In this document: one piece after another, positions 22,193 to 26,982 of the stretch
How positions within the stretch are numbered: position 1 is the stretch's first letter
How the letters are laid out: every line of letters starts with the position of its first letter
Assembly: GCA_030141605.1 (NCBI GenBank)
Contig: JAQGDQ010000012.1
Coordinates: forward strand, 1,508,359 to 1,535,340
DNA length: 26,982 nt
Direction of reading: 5' to 3'
Source of the DNA: Tubiluchus corallicola
Taxonomy: Eukaryota > Priapulida > Priapulimorpha > Priapulimorphida > Tubiluchidae
The notes under the pieces: generated by a model
Told to the model about the DNA's origin: nothing
Seen by the model: the letters and a program-made list of their open reading frames with translations, nothing else
Database searches by the model: none
Made by a program: the position numbers and the translations under genes

Positions 22193-22746
22193 CGAATGTG
22201 AATGTGTAATTCTGGGCAAACGATCTTTAACAATCTACAATTGAAGCATTAAATTTTTTGAAACCATTGAGTTTTCCTGGAATAAAATTTTGAAATTTAT
22301 GCACTATTTATTTCTCTTTAACCGCCGTTTACAAATTTTTCTCTTAAAAATGTGTTAGACGTGCAAGCTACAGTTACAAAGCTTACGGGGTGAGTAAATC
22401 TGGGTTGGATAATACCAATGTGGTGACTTCTGGTCAATGAGTCAAGAACAGTCAGATTTGCAGTTCAACAATTACAGCACAAGTTTTGTATTCTCAGTAA
22501 GACAAATTCATATGGGCTGAAATAGGTCAAGCAATGACCATACTTCTGTGAAAAGTCTAGACGAGACAAATTGAATGGTACAGGTTGACACTGGTTGTGG
22601 TTGGGTGATTGAAACTGAGCAGGTCTGACTTCATCGAAATGCAGTTTCTAGTTGGGTAATTCAATGAAGGCAATTTAGACTCATACTCCTGACTCACAGG
22701 TCTTAGGACCAAAAGTGACAAGTTATGATCTCATTGAAATAAAATA

Positions 22747-22780
22747 CAGTCAAACCTCAATGTACCACCAAACTCATTTG
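22747..22780. mobile_element. Orphan Tigger/pogo-type terminus
   Basis: CAGTCAAACCTCAATGTACC preceded by TA at 22745-22746. The first 12 bases are the same as the right terminus of the element at 24026-24789, but no matching right end is visible nearby. It may be the left end of an older element broken by the insertion at 22819. Confidence 0.45.
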
Positions 22781-22818
22781 TAGTGGCAAAATGCCAAAGA
22801 AAGCTGCATTCAAATGTA

Positions 22819-23819
22819 CAGTAGTCACCACTTAATAGGCTCACAGTTAATAGACTCGATCGCTTAATTGACTCAAAAACGCCTGGAACGGGCCGCTTCT
22901 ATTCAAATATACATAAAAACTATCGGTAATTGACTCAAATAACTTCGCTTAATTGACTCAATATTTTTCCTTCACGTACTTAAAATAAGACATTTGTATG
23001 TGCCCAAACAGCCTTTGCTACTTTTATGTCATCTTTACTTCCCTTTTGTGCATTATATAAGTAGAAACAATCATGTTAAGTACTATTTTGTTTGTAAACA
23101 GGTACATTTATCAGGAGGTAATACTCTAGCGTAGCGGTTTTGCATTGAATCTGTTACCCGCTCGCCCAGAATACTCTCGGCAGAAATTTGAAAAAACGAT
23201 CTGAAACTGAGCAGTCAGCAAGCCAAAATGAGAATCTAGCATCTAAGAGGCGACGCACAGGAAAAGACTGTGAAGTCTTTTAACTACGTTAGAAGTGTGG
23301 TTTACAAACACAAGAGAAAAAATGCTTGAGTGAACGCTCCTTTAATGCAACAGAAAGCAGAAGATTTGGCAAAAAAATGCTCAAGCACGCCAAGCGCTAA
23401 ATGTTTTACGAGAATACCTGCACCACACAGCAACAGATTTCAACGTCTTTATAATTACGAAAACTTCGTGAGCCAACTTCTTCGCGAGAAAATGAAGCTG
23501 CCAACTTTCAAGGAATTTTTGTAATTTTTGCAAATAAACAGATTTGTGTGATTTAGAAAAGTATACTTTTTAAATTATTGTTAATTCACTTATATAAATT
23601 AATATTTTAAAATATTTTTTTTCTAACTTTTAACTGCACAAAGGAATTTAGGTATTACTTCGTTTCTAAAATTGATTAAAAGCCTTTGCAGTGCATAGTA
23701 AACTGATGACTCATACTTCTATAGCAGTAATACTACACCCATCAGTTAATAGGTTCAATCGGTTAATTTGGTCAAAACACGTCGGGTCCCAAAGTGAGTC
23801 TATTAAGCGGTGACTACTG
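22819..23819. mobile_element. Tigger/pogo-like DNA transposon, 1,001 bp, decayed
   Basis: The 26-bp termini CAGTAGTCACCACTTAATAG and, from the right end reversed, CAGTAGTCACCGCTTAATAG extend to CTCAC and match at 24 of 26. Both ends are flanked by TA (22817-22818 and 23820-23821), the Tc1/mariner-pogo target. A subterminal block is repeated in direct orientation (22844-22890 and 23743-23788), and TTAATTGACTCA recurs three times on the left. The interior has traces of a transposase DNA-binding region (see 23283-23521). Confidence 0.8.
23283..23521 (+). pseudogene. Remnant of pogo/Tigger transposase CENP-B-type helix-turn-helix
   Basis: In one frame 23283-23330 reads TTLEVWFTNTREKMLE. After a frame change, 23330 onward reads VNAPLMQQKAEDLAKKC. 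Together they resemble the second helix-turn-helix of pogo/Tigger transposases and CENP-B, of the general form L..WF...R......SGP...EKA..L.KKL. The downstream open frame (to TAA at 23522-23524) is not recognisable, and no DDE catalytic domain is present. Basic residues upstream (KRRRTGKD, about 23246-23269) may belong to the first DNA-binding module. Family assignment is inferred from pattern alone. Confidence 0.5.
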
Positions 23820-24025
23820 TATATAAAATGACCTGTGATGCCACTTCCCATTCCCCACCAGCCGACAGGCAAATTAATTTATGTCTAATGGATAAATACC
23901 GCCAGCCATCTCAACTAGCACTGGCGGCTTCTCGATATAATGCCAGCTATACGAAACTGCTACATGCTCCACTGAGTTGCTAACACTGACCAGACGCCAC
24001 ATGTTGTATAACATAATGCATGTTA

Positions 24026-24789
24026 CAGTCGAACCTCGTTCTACAACCGCCCCCATAATGGCCAGCCTCGCCATAACGCCAACTTTTGCCCTGTCCCTGT
24101 TTTATAATATATTAATTATAGGGAATACCGCCATCTGCCAATGTAACTGCTGTGCCAAAAATCTATTGTACATAATAAATTTATCCCATTATACTGCCAG
24201 CCAAGATAAAGTACAATGAACTCTGAACAGAAAAACAATTATGGTGTTTAAATTAAGGTTTAGGTCTTCTTGCAGATGACTGTACGAAAGTGAATGTTGA
24301 GGCTTTGAACAAGGAACATGCATTTTAAGAGTGCAAGAGTTGCTAAGTTTCAGTACTGAACTGATGTGAATTTAATGTCAAGTTATATGCGGTGGCTATT
24401 TATAGTCTTAACTGTCTGGACAGTAATGTTACATTGGGAGCATGGGTGGGTCGCCAGGCTGCATATTTCTCTTACCAACAGTAAGCTACTATACCAGTAT
24501 TTCTCAAGATTGCTTCTCCATGTTGTATTATGCAAAAATTTTACAATGTACCAGCGTTGAACTACACCTGCATTGGTAATGCAGCAGAAATATACAGCAT
24601 ATAACACGTATTCTTGTAGGTATAATAACATTATACTAGTTATCCCGTATTAAAATTAACTAGGAAACAAAATTGAGGCTACACAGCAGAATGGCTTTGA
24701 TATTTAATGAACCTCGTCTTACCGCCAACCCTGCTACAGCGCATTATTCAGTGTTGTCCCAGACCTGGCGTTATAACGAGGTTTGACTG
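24026..24789. mobile_element. Non-autonomous Tigger/pogo-like element, 764 bp
   Basis: The left terminus CAGTCGAACCTCGTT and the reversed right terminus CAGTCAAACCTCGTT match at 14 of 15, flanked by TA at 24024-24025 and 24790-24791. Inside, CCGCCA/GCCAGCC motifs recur (about 24060-24080, 24128, 24197, 24721), echoing a similar motif in the left flank at 23900-23950. No transposase domain recognised. Confidence 0.8.
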
Positions 24790-26345
24790 TATCATGTTTT
24801 GAATGTTTGCAATCTGTACCGTACATTGTACAATCACAATAATATATTATTGTCAAGGTGCCACGCAATCACAATGGCAACTGACAAAAAAAACATGTGA
24901 CTTGTTTTCTAAGACTTATCGAAGCAAATCCCAAAAGAAATTTGCAGTTATGACTTAATATGTTTTTTACATATAAATGTTTAGTGGAGTACATGCTATT
25001 ATATAATTGAGTAGAAGACATGTATATAATATAAACAAAAAGTTTTTAATAAAGATGATTGATTTTGAGTGAGTCATTACTTCACAAACAATTATTTTAA
25101 TAATTTTCTTTTAATTCACTGATTACCTTTAGAGTGAATAATTCTAACCTGTGTATGCTTATTTGGAAGTTTTGCAATTCAACTAGGGCAAAATTTAACA
25201 CATGTCAGAAACAACTTTACAATGCAGATTATTTTTATGACATAAAATTTTGTTTAAACTTTTTGCTGACAGAAGTATAACACAGAGCCTAACACAGTAC
25301 ATTATGTTCTCTTATTTTAGTCATTAGGGTCACTGAACTTTGCCACTAGATTGTATTATTATATTTATAGATTTTATGTTAGGTTTTGTGATCAGGAGGT
25401 AGTGCTATAATAATTGTGTGTTTATCAGTTAAGCATTATGGACTTTTAGTCTTTACGCTATTATGTACGTTAAAAAATTAAAAACACTGTGTAATATTAT
25501 AAGCCTAAACTATTATTATTATACCAAATAACTGCTATAACTTACTATGAATTATAACGAAATCAAAATTTAACTGAAAATTCCGAAATTTAAAAACATA
25601 GACGTCAAGCCACAGTGATGCAGTCGCAACTACGTTAATTACCTTAACTTATAATCAACGAATAATTTTAAACTAAATATCCAAGCTAATGTCACTTTAA
25701 AGACTTAAAGTCACTAATGCAAAGCAACGAAGTCTCAAACGATGGCTCCTGTGTATAAATACGCTTGGCAATTTGCAGACTGCTCCTTGGCTGATATATG
25801 TACATAGAAAACAACATGATAGTAATTATTTATCTTATCTACGGATAAGTAACTCTGCCTGGAACCGATTAATGATCACTAATCAAATTAATAAATTTTC
25901 AAGTTTTTCTGACAAGACTTTACAGGAGCAGCGTTCAAATTTTTTATTGAGAAATGAACGTGAGAAGTGCTCTGATAAATCTAACTAATTTATTGCTTAT
26001 TTGGACAATAATTGTTGGTGATCCTGATAGTTTGTCATGAAAGTAAGTGACAATAGAGCTTTTCCCATAATAGAAACATTACAATGTGTGAAAGCCTCTC
26101 GTGATATCAATGAAAAAATGAAATTCTTGAGTGGGACATACTCTTTTCTAATTATTTTTTCCCAGACGACGACCTAAACGCTTGAATTTCTTGCACCAGA
26201 GTATATACCGCTTCCTGTGCAGAGCCTTGTCTTCTATCGGGAAAGCCCAATGGTTCTGCGCATAATTATTTTCCCAACACTTTCAATCTTAATTTATCTA
26301 ATTAACAGAATGCATTTTAGAACACATTACAAAAATAATCTGAAA
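24790..26345. other. No gene recognised
   Basis: AT-rich sequence. The longest frame (25773-25988) starts from CTG-type context, is Asn/Ser-rich and has no motif. No RNA gene or transposon end was seen. Confidence 0.5.
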
Positions 26346-26595
<250 letters not shown>

Positions 26596-26982
26596 GTGGG
26601 CTGTGGGCTCTGGGTCACACAGAATTTTTGATAGTATTATTAGCAAAAATTTGCTATTACAATAATTTACTGATGACTAGATAAGTAAACGTTATGTAGG
26701 ATGCTTGCATACTATACGTTATTTACATAGATTTCTTGAGAGGCTTAGCTAGTTATATATTTGTTTATAGATTGAAGTTGTTTTGTAAAAATATATTTTT
26801 TTATATTAGTATCATAACTAAAGAAACTGTTGCCGTATGCAAAGTTGGTGGGGAAGAGCAAGTCAGCTATACGAAAAAGTGTTGCTTCAGAAACATAAAG
26901 ACACAATTTATCAGAACTTAAGTAATTTATCGTGTGGTACATGGCATAAAGGATAGAAGCATGGAGATCACTTGTTTGTGTA
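26596..26982. other. No gene recognised, window edge
   Basis: Short overlapping open frames on both strands (26736-26942) without recognisable motifs. Nothing else is visible. Confidence 0.5.

Noticed and set aside
25773-25988. 71-residue open frame
   Set aside because: Low-complexity composition, no motif, no neighbours to support it.

Overview
The window is AT-rich nuclear DNA of an animal. It holds two recognisable protein-coding genes, plus a diverse set of decayed transposable elements and simple repeats. Evidence for an animal: a six-exon gene with clean GT-AG introns encodes an arfaptin (a BAR-domain protein of metazoan type), and there are fossils of CR1/jockey-like non-LTR retrotransposons, a tRNA-derived SINE, Tigger/pogo-like and hAT-like DNA elements, and long microsatellites. 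Introns of 0.4-3.3 kb and the wide intergenic space suggest an invertebrate with a moderately large genome. I cannot fix the phylum from these sequences.

Layout. Bases 1-4957: no gene or repeat family recognised. Bases 4958-6094 (+) and 6300-6960 (-): two broken LINE reverse transcriptases facing each other. Bases 7169-7413: a tRNA-derived SINE ending in an ATT-repeat tail. Bases 8061-8139: an imperfect hairpin. Bases 11765-19392 (+): coding exons of the arfaptin gene, with a (GTTT)n tract just upstream and, in its introns, a purine tract, a degenerate triplet repeat, a 100-bp tandem duplication, a weak terminal-inverted-repeat element, a hAT-like miniature element and an 84-bp tandem duplication. 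Bases 21877-22137 (-): an intron-free TIMM8 coding region, tail to tail with the arfaptin gene. Bases 22747-24789: a cluster of Tigger/pogo-type elements just upstream of TIMM8, one with a trace of transposase. Bases 26346-26595: a TAC/CTA microsatellite with a pure core of about 140 bp.

The two genes have no obvious functional link. Arfaptin is a membrane-curvature sensor and effector of Arf/Arl1/Rac-type GTPases at the trans-Golgi. TIMM8 is a mitochondrial intermembrane-space chaperone. They look like ordinary neighbours on opposite strands. I did not find a clearly novel multi-gene system. The most interesting structure is the transposon cluster upstream of TIMM8, in particular a 1,001-bp element that combines inverted termini with directly repeated subterminal blocks.
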